Position numbers and translations under genes: made by a program. Source: Bacteroidota bacterium (GTDB lineage: Bacteria; Bacteroidota; Bacteroidia; Chitinophagales; Chitinophagaceae). Taken from it: DNA of 6,200 nucleotides. Below are positions 1-6,082 of this stretch, piece by piece. Within the stretch, counting starts at the first letter, position 1, and the number at the start of each line of letters is the position of its first letter. Location: positions 1 through 6,200 of the forward strand of contig JAEWJV010000621.1 in the NCBI GenBank assembly GCA_023386395.1. Direction: 5' to 3'. The notes beneath the pieces were generated by a model. That model saw nothing but the letters and a program-made list of their open reading frames with translations. It was not told the origin of the DNA and did no database searches.

Positions 1-1148
1 TTATTATGGTAGAAAATGTTCCCGGCGAATACCCGATTTCACTCGGCGGCCCGCATAATACTATTACCATACCAGCTGTAATGGTGAGCTATGAAACCGG
101 CGAGGAAATGAGGCAGAATATTGAAGCCGGTACCATAGTGAGTGCAAAACTAAGCGCAGGCGTGCAAATTGACGGCGACCTTGATAACGGGGTAGTTGCC
201 CATGAATATACGCATGGCATTTCCAACAGGTTGACAGGCGGGCCTAATAACGCAGGTTGCTTAAGCAATAAAGAGCAAATGGGCGAAGGCTGGAGCGATT
301 ATATGGCTTTAATGGTAACCACTAACTGGAAAACTGCAACAGTGGCTGATTCATCCAAATCAAGGCCAATAGGCACTTATGCTTTTGGCCAAACACCAGA
401 TGGGCCCGGCATCCGTTATTATCCTTACAGCATAGATTTGAATGTTAATCCGTGGACTTATGATAGCTTAAAACTCAGTTCACGCATTCCAAACGGTATT
501 TTAACCTACGACTCCCATGTAGTGGGTGAAGTATGGTGCAATATGCTCTGGAATATGACCTGGGCAATTATTAAGGACAAAGGCATTGGCACCAATATTT
601 ACAATGCAGGCAGTAAATTGGGTAACCAGGTTGCATTGCAGTTGGTGATTGAAGGCATGAAACTGCAACCATGCAGCCCTGGCTTTGTAGATGGCAGAAA
701 TGCTATTTTAAAAGCCGATACACTATTATATGGAGCTGCGCACAGCGCCACAATATGGAAGGCTTTTGCCAGCAGAGGCTTAGGTTATAATGCATCCCAG
801 GGTTCTGCCGGCAGCCTGAAAGATGGCATTGCAGATTACAGCCTGCCGCCTTCTCTTTTTGCGAAAGCAGCACCGCAGGCAGATGCTGTTGCAGCCAAAG
901 TACTCACTTCTTCCATAAGCTTATCTCCTAACCCTGCCAATAAAAAAGTAACGCTTACAATTGCCGACAATAAACAATCATTAAAAGTTAGCTTGCTCAG
1001 TGAAAATGGCCAGGTGTTGAGGAGTTTAAATATGACCGGGCAGATATTGGAAATAAATCTTCCCAAACTTGCATCAGGAATATATTATCTAAAGATTACA
1101 GCAGATAATTTCTCAGAAACACGGAAAATATTAGTTAATCAACAGTAA
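1..1148 (+). CDS. M36 (fungalysin-type) zinc metallopeptidase with T9SS sorting domain, 5'-truncated
   Basis: This is the C-terminal part of a secreted M36 endopeptidase. The frame is open to the window edge, so the ATG at 6 is probably internal; family members are usually 800-900 residues and about 380 are seen. Numbering from that Met, residues 1-50 look like the end of a PA domain (ITIPAVMVSYETGEE), inserted just before the catalytic site as in many Bacteroidota M36 proteins. The zinc site is HEYTH (66-70, DNA 201-215) with the third ligand E94 in GEGWSD. HVVGEVWCNMLW (171-182), the QPCSPGFVDGRNAIL segment (221-235) and FASRGLGYNASQGS (254-267) are further family blocks. Residues 303-380 form a type A sorting domain: SPNP near its start, LASGIYYLKI and a final KILVNQ. 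That implies export by Sec, transfer by T9SS and removal of the tail at the cell surface. A terminator follows at once, so this is the last gene of its transcript. Family assignment is secure; the substrate is unknown. Confidence 0.93.
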   Translation, partial: IMVENVPGEYPISLGGPHNTITIPAVMVSYETGEEMRQNIEAGTIVSAKLSAGVQIDGDLDNGVVAHEYTHGISNRLTGGPNNAGCLSNKEQMGEGWSDYMALMVTTNWKTATVADSSKSRPIGTYAFGQTPDGPGIRYYPYSIDLNVNPWTYDSLKLSSRIPNGILTYDSHVVGEVWCNMLWNMTWAIIKDKGIGTNIYNAGSKLGNQVALQLVIEGMKLQPCSPGFVDGRNAILKADTLLYGAAHSATIWKAFASRGLGYNASQGSAGSLKDGIADYSLPPSLFAKAAPQADAVAAKVLTSSISLSPNPANKKVTLTIADNKQSLKVSLLSENGQVLRSLNMTGQILEINLPKLASGIYYLKITADNFSETRKILVNQQ

Positions 1149-1182
1149 AATAAAAAAGCCCCTTACCGGGGCTTTTTTATTT
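1148..1182 (+). terminator. Rho-independent terminator of the M36 peptidase gene
   Basis: A perfect 15-bp stem pairs 1148-1162 with 1168-1182 around a 5-nt TTACC loop. The core is GCCCC/GGGGC flanked by A6 and T6 runs, so the right arm itself supplies the U-tract. It begins at the last base of the stop codon. The A/T flanks are symmetric, so it could also stop leftward transcription. Confidence 0.9.
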
Positions 1183-1304
1183 GATAATTATGAAATTATA
1201 AAGGAACTGTTCTTTAACAAAGTCGAAAGGGTTACTTTTTTAATAGTAATGGTATTAATGTGTAATAAATACATATTAAGTATAATTACACAAACTGATA
1301 TACA
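1183..1304. other. AT-rich non-coding spacer upstream of the small ORF
   Basis: I see no coding potential here. It contains minor dyads: ATAATT/AATTAT (1184-1189 and 1194-1199), CTTT-AAC-AAAG (1212-1222), and TTACT/AGTAA (1232-1236 and 1245-1249). A TATAAT hexamer lies at 1281-1286, but no Bacteroidota TAnnTTTG box or -33 TTG is spaced correctly. Any promoter for the small ORF must lie here, yet I cannot identify it. Confidence 0.4.
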
Positions 1305-1451
1305 ATGAAAAATTTAAAAGAATTATTCTTCGATAAAGAGATAGTAAGGCAGATCCGCAGTGCAAAAGTTGATGCTAATTTTTTATACAACCAGCTTTAT
1401 GCGGGCAAAATTACTTTGCAGGAATACCTTTCTGCAGTTAAAAATGCTTAA
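1305..1451 (+). CDS. Small hypothetical protein, 48 aa
   Basis: I do not recognise this protein. The ORF runs from ATG at 1305 to TAA at 1449-1451. An in-frame TGA at 1296-1298 rules out a longer version, and 1305 is the only Met in the frame. The product begins MKNLKELFFDKEIVRQ and ends in GKITLQEYLSAVKNA. It is a charged, probably helical soluble peptide with no signal or membrane segment. The 'YAGKITLQEYL' stretch resembles the short helical tails seen in some antitoxin-like and adaptor small proteins, but that is only an impression. Support for a real gene: natural-looking amino-acid and codon composition in an AT-rich spacer where stops are common, isolation between two rightward terminators, and a terminator about 50 nt downstream. 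There is no clear Shine-Dalgarno, which is normal for this phylum. It could instead be a chance ORF on a small RNA. Confidence 0.5.
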   Translation: MKNLKELFFDKEIVRQIRSAKVDANFLYNQLYAGKITLQEYLSAVKNA

Positions 1452-1463
1452 CCAGCAGCCTTT

Positions 1464-1494
1464 TTTAGACTTAAAGATTAAAGAATAGTCTAAA
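1464..1494. other. Hairpin downstream of the small ORF
   Basis: TTTAGACT (1464-1471) is the exact reverse complement of AGTCTAAA (1487-1494), giving an 8-bp stem with a 15-nt AT-rich loop. It has no T-tract after it on either strand, so it is not a classical terminator. It may be a stabilising 3'-UTR structure or chance. Confidence 0.35.
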
Positions 1495-1503
1495 CAATTA
1501 TAC

Positions 1504-1555
1504 AACACCATGTGCGTAAGTAAAAAATCTCTTACGAGCATGGTGTTATTTTTTA
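1504..1555 (+). terminator. Rho-independent terminator downstream of the small ORF
   Basis: A 9-bp outer stem (AACACCATG 1504-1512 with CATGGTGTT 1539-1547) continues past one G-U pair and one G/A mismatch into a 6-bp inner stem (CGTAAG 1515-1520 with CTTACG 1531-1536), closing a 10-nt loop. ATTTTTTA follows at 1548-1555, so it is oriented rightward and fits the 48-aa ORF as the gene it serves. It also lies just past the stop of the leftward gene ending at 1559, but on that strand no U-run follows (GTATAATTGT). It would therefore stop leftward transcription less well. Confidence 0.8.
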
Positions 1556-1558
1556 TAC

Positions 1559-2449
1559 CTATGAAATTAGCGACCTGTTTCCCTGCAATCCACCGCTGTG
1601 TATGAAAAGTATCCTGGCGCCTTCCGGAAAATATTTTTTGGCGGAAAGATCGCACACCGAATAAAATGCTTTAGCGGTATAAACAAAATCGAGCGGCAAT
1701 TGATGATTCATTTCAACCTGGTTCATAAACGCAATCAGTCCGGAAGTATATTTTGCATAACCGCCAAAATGATAATCATGAAAAATATTTATCCGCTTTT
1801 GCCGGGTCTCATCAGTAAGTAAAGAATTTACGGTTTCATTCAGGCTGAGATTATTTTTCATTACGCTTATGCCAATACATTGCTGGTGCGATAACGATGC
1901 ATTCGCTATTCCGGCTAACATTGTTCCGGTACCAACGGCGCAAACTATATAATCATACGCAGCAAGATTGGGCACAAGTTGTAAAATTTCCCCCGCCCCT
2001 TTTGCACCTTTTATTCCAAACCCGCCCTCCGGTATAAAATACATTTGCGGGTTTTCATCTATAACCACCTGTTTATTTTTATAAGCTTCACGACTTAAGA
2101 ATTTAAGTTGCATATTGAGCGAAGCAGCATCAAGCAAGGTTTGCGAATAGTGAGTGGGTTCTTCGCCTCTTATAAAACCTGTACATTTTACATTGAGTTT
2201 ATTACAGGCATAGGCAGCAGCAATAATATGGTTTGAAAATGGACCGCCAAATGTTGCAACAGCTTTTGCATTATCAGCTATTGCTTGTTGCAGGTAATAT
2301 TTCAGCTTAAACCATTTGTTGCCACTCACAACAGGATGCAGTTTATCAAGCCTCAAAACATCTACGCTAATATTTGAAGAACTAAAGACCTCACTCTTTA
2401 TGGATTCAACAGAAACCGCATCAAAATTTAATTCTTCAGGCAAATTCAT
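1559..2449 (-). CDS. PLP-dependent ACC deaminase/D-cysteine desulfhydrase family protein
   Basis: This is a fold-type II PLP enzyme of the family that includes 1-aminocyclopropane-1-carboxylate deaminase and D-cysteine desulfhydrase. Such enzymes deaminate small amino acids, releasing ammonia and a keto acid (plus sulfide from D-cysteine); a cytosolic location is likely, as no signal is seen. SGNKWFKLKYYL (42-53) places the Schiff-base lysine at K45, matching GGNK of characterised ACC deaminases. GGPFSNH (68-74) is the substrate/carboxylate loop with S72-N73. EGGFGIKGAKGAGEI spans 141-155, and GTGT (173-176) is the PLP-phosphate loop. YTAKAFY (257-263) and LFIHSGGLQG (281-290) are typical closing blocks. 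At 296 aa it is near family length and looks intact. ATG at 2449 lacks a clear ribosome site. Many Bacteroidota carry this short paralogue; its true substrate is unproven, and D-cysteine or other D-amino acids are as likely as ACC. It is transcribed alone, divergently from the epimerase gene. Confidence 0.88.
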   Translation of the reverse strand: MNLPEELNFDAVSVESIKSEVFSSSNISVDVLRLDKLHPVVSGNKWFKLKYYLQQAIADNAKAVATFGGPFSNHIIAAAYACNKLNVKCTGFIRGEEPTHYSQTLLDAASLNMQLKFLSREAYKNKQVVIDENPQMYFIPEGGFGIKGAKGAGEILQLVPNLAAYDYIVCAVGTGTMLAGIANASLSHQQCIGISVMKNNLSLNETVNSLLTDETRQKRINIFHDYHFGGYAKYTSGLIAFMNQVEMNHQLPLDFVYTAKAFYSVCDLSAKKYFPEGARILFIHSGGLQGNRSLIS

Positions 2450-2568
2450 AATGTAGCATTATTCAATTTCAAATTCATCACTTTCATTCAGGCAATTTTT
2501 GCTTTACCGCCACAGTTGCTTATCGTTTATTTCCAAATCCCCAAATCCAAATTCCTAATCCTAATTCC

Positions 2569-2616
2569 AACTAATCAACTTTTCAACCAATCAACCTTTC
2601 AACTAATCAACTACCA
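2569..2616. repeat. Three tandem copies of a 16-bp C/A/T-only repeat
   Basis: The copies are AACTAATCAACTTTTC (2569-2584), AACCAATCAACCTTTC (2585-2600) and AACTAATCAACTACCA (2601-2616). The second differs from the first at two positions, and the third diverges in its last four bases. Just upstream, 2533-2568 is a looser array of AAATCC/TAATCC/AATTCC words. Low-complexity AATCAAC arrays of this type are, to my recollection, frequent between genes of Chitinophagaceae and relatives. They are probably slippage-generated filler, though a regulatory role is possible because of the position between divergent genes. Confidence 0.8.
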
Positions 2617-2649
2617 TTTGCAATTATAAGTTGAATGATTTTATTTTTG
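2617..2649 (+). promoter_or_regulatory. Bacteroidota-type promoter for the epimerase gene
   Basis: TTTG at 2617-2620 and TATTTTTG at 2642-2649 match the Bacteroidota primary sigma consensus (-33 TTTG/TTG, -7 TAnnTTTG), with a 21-bp spacer as expected. Transcription would start a few bases after 2649, on or next to the ATG codons at 2651 and 2654. This predicts a leaderless or almost leaderless mRNA. The match is clear, but TAnnTTTG words are not rare in AT-rich DNA. Confidence 0.5.
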
Positions 2650-2650
2650 A

Positions 2651-3514
2651 ATGATGATACAGCTACAAAACAATAAACTTTTCGTTGCCATAAGTGAAAA
2701 AGGTGCAGAACTGCAAAGCCTTCAATTAAACAATGTTGAATATTTATGGCAGGCCGATGCTGCATTCTGGAGCAAGCACTCGCCGGTGCTTTTCCCAATT
2801 ATTGGTGAATTAAAAGATGGTAAATATATTTTCGATAATAAAGAATATAAATTATCAAGACATGGTTTTGCAAGAGATAAAGTGTTTGAAGTAACAGCAT
2901 CTTCCCAAACACAGGCTATATTTAGTTTAAAGAGCAATGAATCAACTTTAGCGCTCTATCCATTTCGCTTTGTGTTTAATGTAATTTATTCAATTGATGA
3001 TACATCGCTTTTCTGTACTTACCAGGTAATTAATACAGGTAATGATAACATGTATTTTTCTGCCGGCGGGCATCCGGCTTTTAGGGTTCCGCTGAATGAT
3101 CATTTGCAATACACGGATTATTATTTATGGTTTAATAATAATGATGTATTAAACCGTTATTTATTGCACCAGGGCTTAACGGGTGATGATACTGAAAAAA
3201 TTGTACTGACTAATAAAACGCTGCAACTAAAACCTTCACTGTTTTATGAAGACGCAATTGTGTTGAAGCACATTGACAGCGATCAGATAAAATTATTTTC
3301 AACTAAAGATGAACATGGTTTAAACTTCAATTTCAAAGGCTTCCCGTATTTTGGAATATGGGCTGCAAAGGATGCGCCGTTTGTATGCCTTGAGCCCTGG
3401 TGCGGCATTGCAGATAATATCAATCATAACCATCAGCTCACAACAAAAGAAGGCATTAATACACTGGCTGCCGGTGAAACATGGGAACGTACATGGAGCG
3501 TTGAACTATTTTAA
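2651..3514 (+). CDS. Aldose 1-epimerase family protein (LacX-like mutarotase)
   Basis: This protein belongs to the galactose-mutarotase superfamily, in the LacX/YeaD-like branch. Members interconvert the alpha and beta anomers of hexoses or hexose phosphates in the cytosol; the exact sugar for this branch is mostly unknown. Visible blocks are ISEKGAELQSL (14-24), WSKHSPVLFPIIGELKDGKY (40-59), LSRHGFARD (68-76), SAGGHPAF (137-144) and CLEPWCGIAD (246-255). H71 and H141 are the likely catalytic and binding histidines, and E248 the probable general base by comparison with GalM; D201 in FYEDAIVL may be the sugar-binding acid. At 287 aa it has normal family length and no signal peptide. An in-frame TGA at 2648-2650 directly precedes the ATG at 2651, so the protein starts at 2651 or at the second ATG at 2654. 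The promoter position slightly favours 2654. Its 3' end overlaps the convergent GH9 gene by 9 bp. Confidence 0.9.
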   Translation: MMIQLQNNKLFVAISEKGAELQSLQLNNVEYLWQADAAFWSKHSPVLFPIIGELKDGKYIFDNKEYKLSRHGFARDKVFEVTASSQTQAIFSLKSNESTLALYPFRFVFNVIYSIDDTSLFCTYQVINTGNDNMYFSAGGHPAFRVPLNDHLQYTDYYLWFNNNDVLNRYLLHQGLTGDDTEKIVLTNKTLQLKPSLFYEDAIVLKHIDSDQIKLFSTKDEHGLNFNFKGFPYFGIWAAKDAPFVCLEPWCGIADNINHNHQLTTKEGINTLAAGETWERTWSVELF

Positions 3515-6031
3515 CAGCTCATCAATCCTTTTAAACGAATAACCTTCCTGTTTTAACCATTCAATTAATTCGCTGAGCCTGTCATATAACTTATCCTTCC
3601 TTCTTGCATCTGTTCCTGCATGAATTAATATGATAGCGCCGTTAAAAGCGTTTGCATTTTTCTGCTGTTGCTCTTTTAATGACTGCATTATCCAATCACT
3701 GCTTTTGTAGGAAGTCATTTCAGGATAAGTATAATCTGCATTTGTTCTTATGCCGGGCGTAAAGCAAAACAGTTTCAGATCCAGCTTTTTACTCCATACT
3801 GCAATTGAATCATTCCACCATTCATACGGCGGAATAAAATATTGCGGATGATTAATATTTATATGTTGCAGGCGCATGGTATTAAGGTTGTTTTGCATGT
3901 CTGCATTAAACTGGCTGTGCGTTACTAATAAACTGTCACGTTTATTCCAGTCGTTGTATAAAAGATGATTGTCAGAATGCGGGCCGAGATAATGCCCATC
4001 TTTATTTAACTGCTGTATGTAAGGTTTAAATTTTTTGTTACGATAAAATCTTCCTGTAAAAAAGAAAGCGCCTTTTACATTTTCAGTTTGTAATGTTTTA
4101 ATGATTGAAGGCAGGCCATCGCCAAATTCATCTGCGCTAAACACCAGTGCAATTTCTTTTTTGGCTGAATCACCCCGAATTATACCATCATGCGAATAGG
4201 CAAAGTCATTTGCATGATTCGCTTCTTTTTGTTTTGCTGCAAGTAAATAAATTAAAGATGCTGTGCCATCCATCGTAGGTTCATTCGTGCTGTAATCGCC
4301 ATAATCATCATGATATACGGTAAGGTCGCTTTGATAAGCTGCATATTCATCTTCCTCGTGCAATTGAATGCCGATCAGATTTTTATAGATGGATGTATAA
4401 ACCGGCCCATCAACCAAACCGCCATCAATAGGATAATTTTTCAGGTGCGTAAAAGCTGAATGCGGATCGGTTGGCGTATCGCCCCACGAAGGCAAACCAT
4501 ATACCATGCTGGTGCCCCAGGGATTACAACCAAATATCCAGTCGAAACAGGCCTGCTCTAATACCTGGTACGTTTTATCACCCGTTAATTGCCTGTACCA
4601 GTAACATTGAATGGCAAAACTTACCGTTAAGTTATTGCTGCACCAGATAAAAGGCACGCCGCGATAAAATGCATTTTGCTTTGCTTTTTTCCAAACGCGT
4701 TCAATGCCTTCTTTATAAAATTGAATGATGGAATCTCTTTTTGTACCGGTTAGTTGTTTGGCCAATTCATAATGGCCAAGATTTATAAATGGATACCATT
4801 GGTAATGTTTCGCCGTATCAGCGCCAAGCCAGGGCGTGATAGGTTCTTTTTGAGCGAATTGATATGCACGGGCTAATTCAACTCCGCGAGGTATTGGATC
4901 TGCGATTACTGATTCATTAAAAAGCTCTTCTTGAAAACGCTTTGCATTAGATGCAATTTCTGCCGATGCCAACTCCATATCATCCGTCCAGTTATCTTCC
5001 GCATAAATGTATGGTGAAAGGACAGACACAGTTTGTGCAACGCCCGGATACCTTAATCCTAATGCAAATGCGGACAATGATTTACTGATGAGGCCATCTG
5101 CGTACTTCTTATCTATATTAGAAAACAATTCACTGCCCAAAGCAAAAGCGCTGGCAAATTTTCCGGCGGTTGAAGCCACGCCGGTTGTGTTGTTCATAAA
5201 CTTGCCTCTTTGTTGCGGTTTACCATTGCAGAAATAAACCGGCCTTTCCAAGCCACGGCCATAATAATTGGTATCTTCTTTTGGTATGCGCATGCCGCGA
5301 TGATCACGGTCATCGCCAAGCTGGTTGAATAACCAATCATCTTTCGGGTGCATTTTAAGCAGCCAGTCAAGGCCCCATTTAGCTTCGTCCAAAACATCAG
5401 GAATATTATTTTCTCCGTCAAGCCCGTTTGCCGATTTCTCATCTGTAAAAACACCGGGAAAATCGCGGTAAGCCGCCAGCAAATGATAGGTTGCATTTGC
5501 CGATGTGGTTGAATATTGCAGGTAATCGCTGGCGTCATGCCATCCGCCCACAACATCAATGTGCGTACTGTCAGGCACTGGCGCATACAAAGTATAGCCA
5601 TCATACGTATGACAGGAGTCTTTTAAAAAAGGATTGAAACCGCTGCGTTGCTGCCGCATATACCGCAGGCAAAAATCAGCCGCACCGTCATACACTGAAT
5701 CATTAATTAAAAAAAACGGCGAAGCAATATCATCTATATAAATACTGAATTTTCCTTTGCCTTTAAACTCTGAAAAATCGAGCCGGTACGTATGGCTGAA
5801 AGGGCCATATTTACCAAAATCTTTTCCAACCGGCCCGGAAAAAACTACCTTATTTTTTTCATCTTTTATAGAGAAAACATTTGACCTTATTTGTTTATCG
5901 GCACCTGAAACGGCGATTTTAATTCCCGCAGTTGCATAACCTAACTGGTTAATCCTGATACACGAAATATCTTGATTATATGCAGTGAAATTGCAAAACA
6001 AAAGAAGCAGCCAAAAAACAGTTTTAAACAT
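3506..6031 (-). CDS. Exported GH9 glycosidase fused to a C-terminal NodB/CE4-like deacetylase domain
   Basis: This 841-aa two-enzyme protein is probably exported. Residues 1-20 are a Sec signal peptide (hydrophobic FWLLLLFCNFTA). Cys13 lacks a good lipobox, so a type I signal is more likely. Residues 22-108 form the CelD_N Ig-like domain (IRINQLGYATAGIKIAV). GH9 follows at about 115-600. GGWHDASD (162-169) carries the base pair D166/D169, with Ser where DAGD has Gly; NPWGTSMVYG spans 503-512; YSTNEPTMDG (580-589) carries the proposed acid E584. Residues 620-841 form a NodB-like domain. GPHSDNH (683-689) keeps the metal histidines H685 and H689, FIPPYEW (732-738) corresponds to motif 3, and LIHAGTD (802-808) is the final His motif. 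Motif 1 reads FSADEF (631-636) rather than TFDD. GH9 members cleave beta-1,4-glucans or related beta-glycans, and CE4 members remove N- or O-acetyl groups. A joint substrate, for example an acetylated glycan or amino sugar, is inferred. No T9SS tail is present, which suggests the periplasm. It lies 51 bp after the next gene on the same strand. Confidence 0.9.
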   Translation of the reverse strand: MFKTVFWLLLLFCNFTAYNQDISCIRINQLGYATAGIKIAVSGADKQIRSNVFSIKDEKNKVVFSGPVGKDFGKYGPFSHTYRLDFSEFKGKGKFSIYIDDIASPFFLINDSVYDGAADFCLRYMRQQRSGFNPFLKDSCHTYDGYTLYAPVPDSTHIDVVGGWHDASDYLQYSTTSANATYHLLAAYRDFPGVFTDEKSANGLDGENNIPDVLDEAKWGLDWLLKMHPKDDWLFNQLGDDRDHRGMRIPKEDTNYYGRGLERPVYFCNGKPQQRGKFMNNTTGVASTAGKFASAFALGSELFSNIDKKYADGLISKSLSAFALGLRYPGVAQTVSVLSPYIYAEDNWTDDMELASAEIASNAKRFQEELFNESVIADPIPRGVELARAYQFAQKEPITPWLGADTAKHYQWYPFINLGHYELAKQLTGTKRDSIIQFYKEGIERVWKKAKQNAFYRGVPFIWCSNNLTVSFAIQCYWYRQLTGDKTYQVLEQACFDWIFGCNPWGTSMVYGLPSWGDTPTDPHSAFTHLKNYPIDGGLVDGPVYTSIYKNLIGIQLHEEDEYAAYQSDLTVYHDDYGDYSTNEPTMDGTASLIYLLAAKQKEANHANDFAYSHDGIIRGDSAKKEIALVFSADEFGDGLPSIIKTLQTENVKGAFFFTGRFYRNKKFKPYIQQLNKDGHYLGPHSDNHLLYNDWNKRDSLLVTHSQFNADMQNNLNTMRLQHININHPQYFIPPYEWWNDSIAVWSKKLDLKLFCFTPGIRTNADYTYPEMTSYKSSDWIMQSLKEQQQKNANAFNGAIILIHAGTDARRKDKLYDRLSELIEWLKQEGYSFKRIDELLK

Positions 6032-6082
6032 ATTATATCGTTAGCGGTTAAAGTTATAGGTTGATAATTGAACAGCCTGAGC
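6032..6082. other. Short spacer between the biotin-ligase-like gene and the GH9 gene
   Basis: There are 51 bp between two leftward genes. I see no terminator hairpin, so read-through from the upstream gene is possible. The reverse strand has TAACTTTA (6056 to 6049), one base off TAnnTTTG, without a -33 partner. No Shine-Dalgarno precedes the GH9 ATG. Confidence 0.4.

Larger units (their letters stand above)
2450..2650. other. Divergent intergenic region between the PLP enzyme and epimerase genes
   Basis: This 201-bp spacer must hold the promoters of both flanking genes. The epimerase-side promoter is recognisable. On the leftward side I found no CAAAnnTA (reverse of TAnnTTTG) with a paired -33 element. 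The middle, 2526-2619, has no G on the + strand and contains the 16-bp tandem repeats. No ORF or stable hairpin is evident. Confidence 0.6.

Noticed and set aside
1281..1286. TATAAT as a -10 box for the small ORF
   Set aside because: Bacteroidota use TAnnTTTG rather than the E. coli -10 consensus, there is no suitable -35, and such a hexamer is expected by chance in this AT-rich spacer.
1383..1655. 90-codon reverse-strand frame crossing the terminator and the end of the PLP enzyme gene
   Set aside because: It crosses a strong hairpin, overlaps both the small ORF and the PLP enzyme gene in other frames, and shows no recognisable protein features.
2569..2616. CRISPR array
   Set aside because: The 16-bp units are contiguous, imperfect and without spacers, so this is a simple tandem repeat.
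5194..5604. 136-codon open frame on the reverse strand
   Set aside because: It lies wholly inside the GH9 coding region in another frame, and its translation (many Met, Ile, Cys and Arg without family features) looks like a shadow of the real gene.
6049..6056. TAACTTTA on the reverse strand as the -7 box of the GH9 gene
   Set aside because: It differs from TAnnTTTG at the last base and no -33 TTG lies about 20 bp upstream of it; too weak to call as a promoter.
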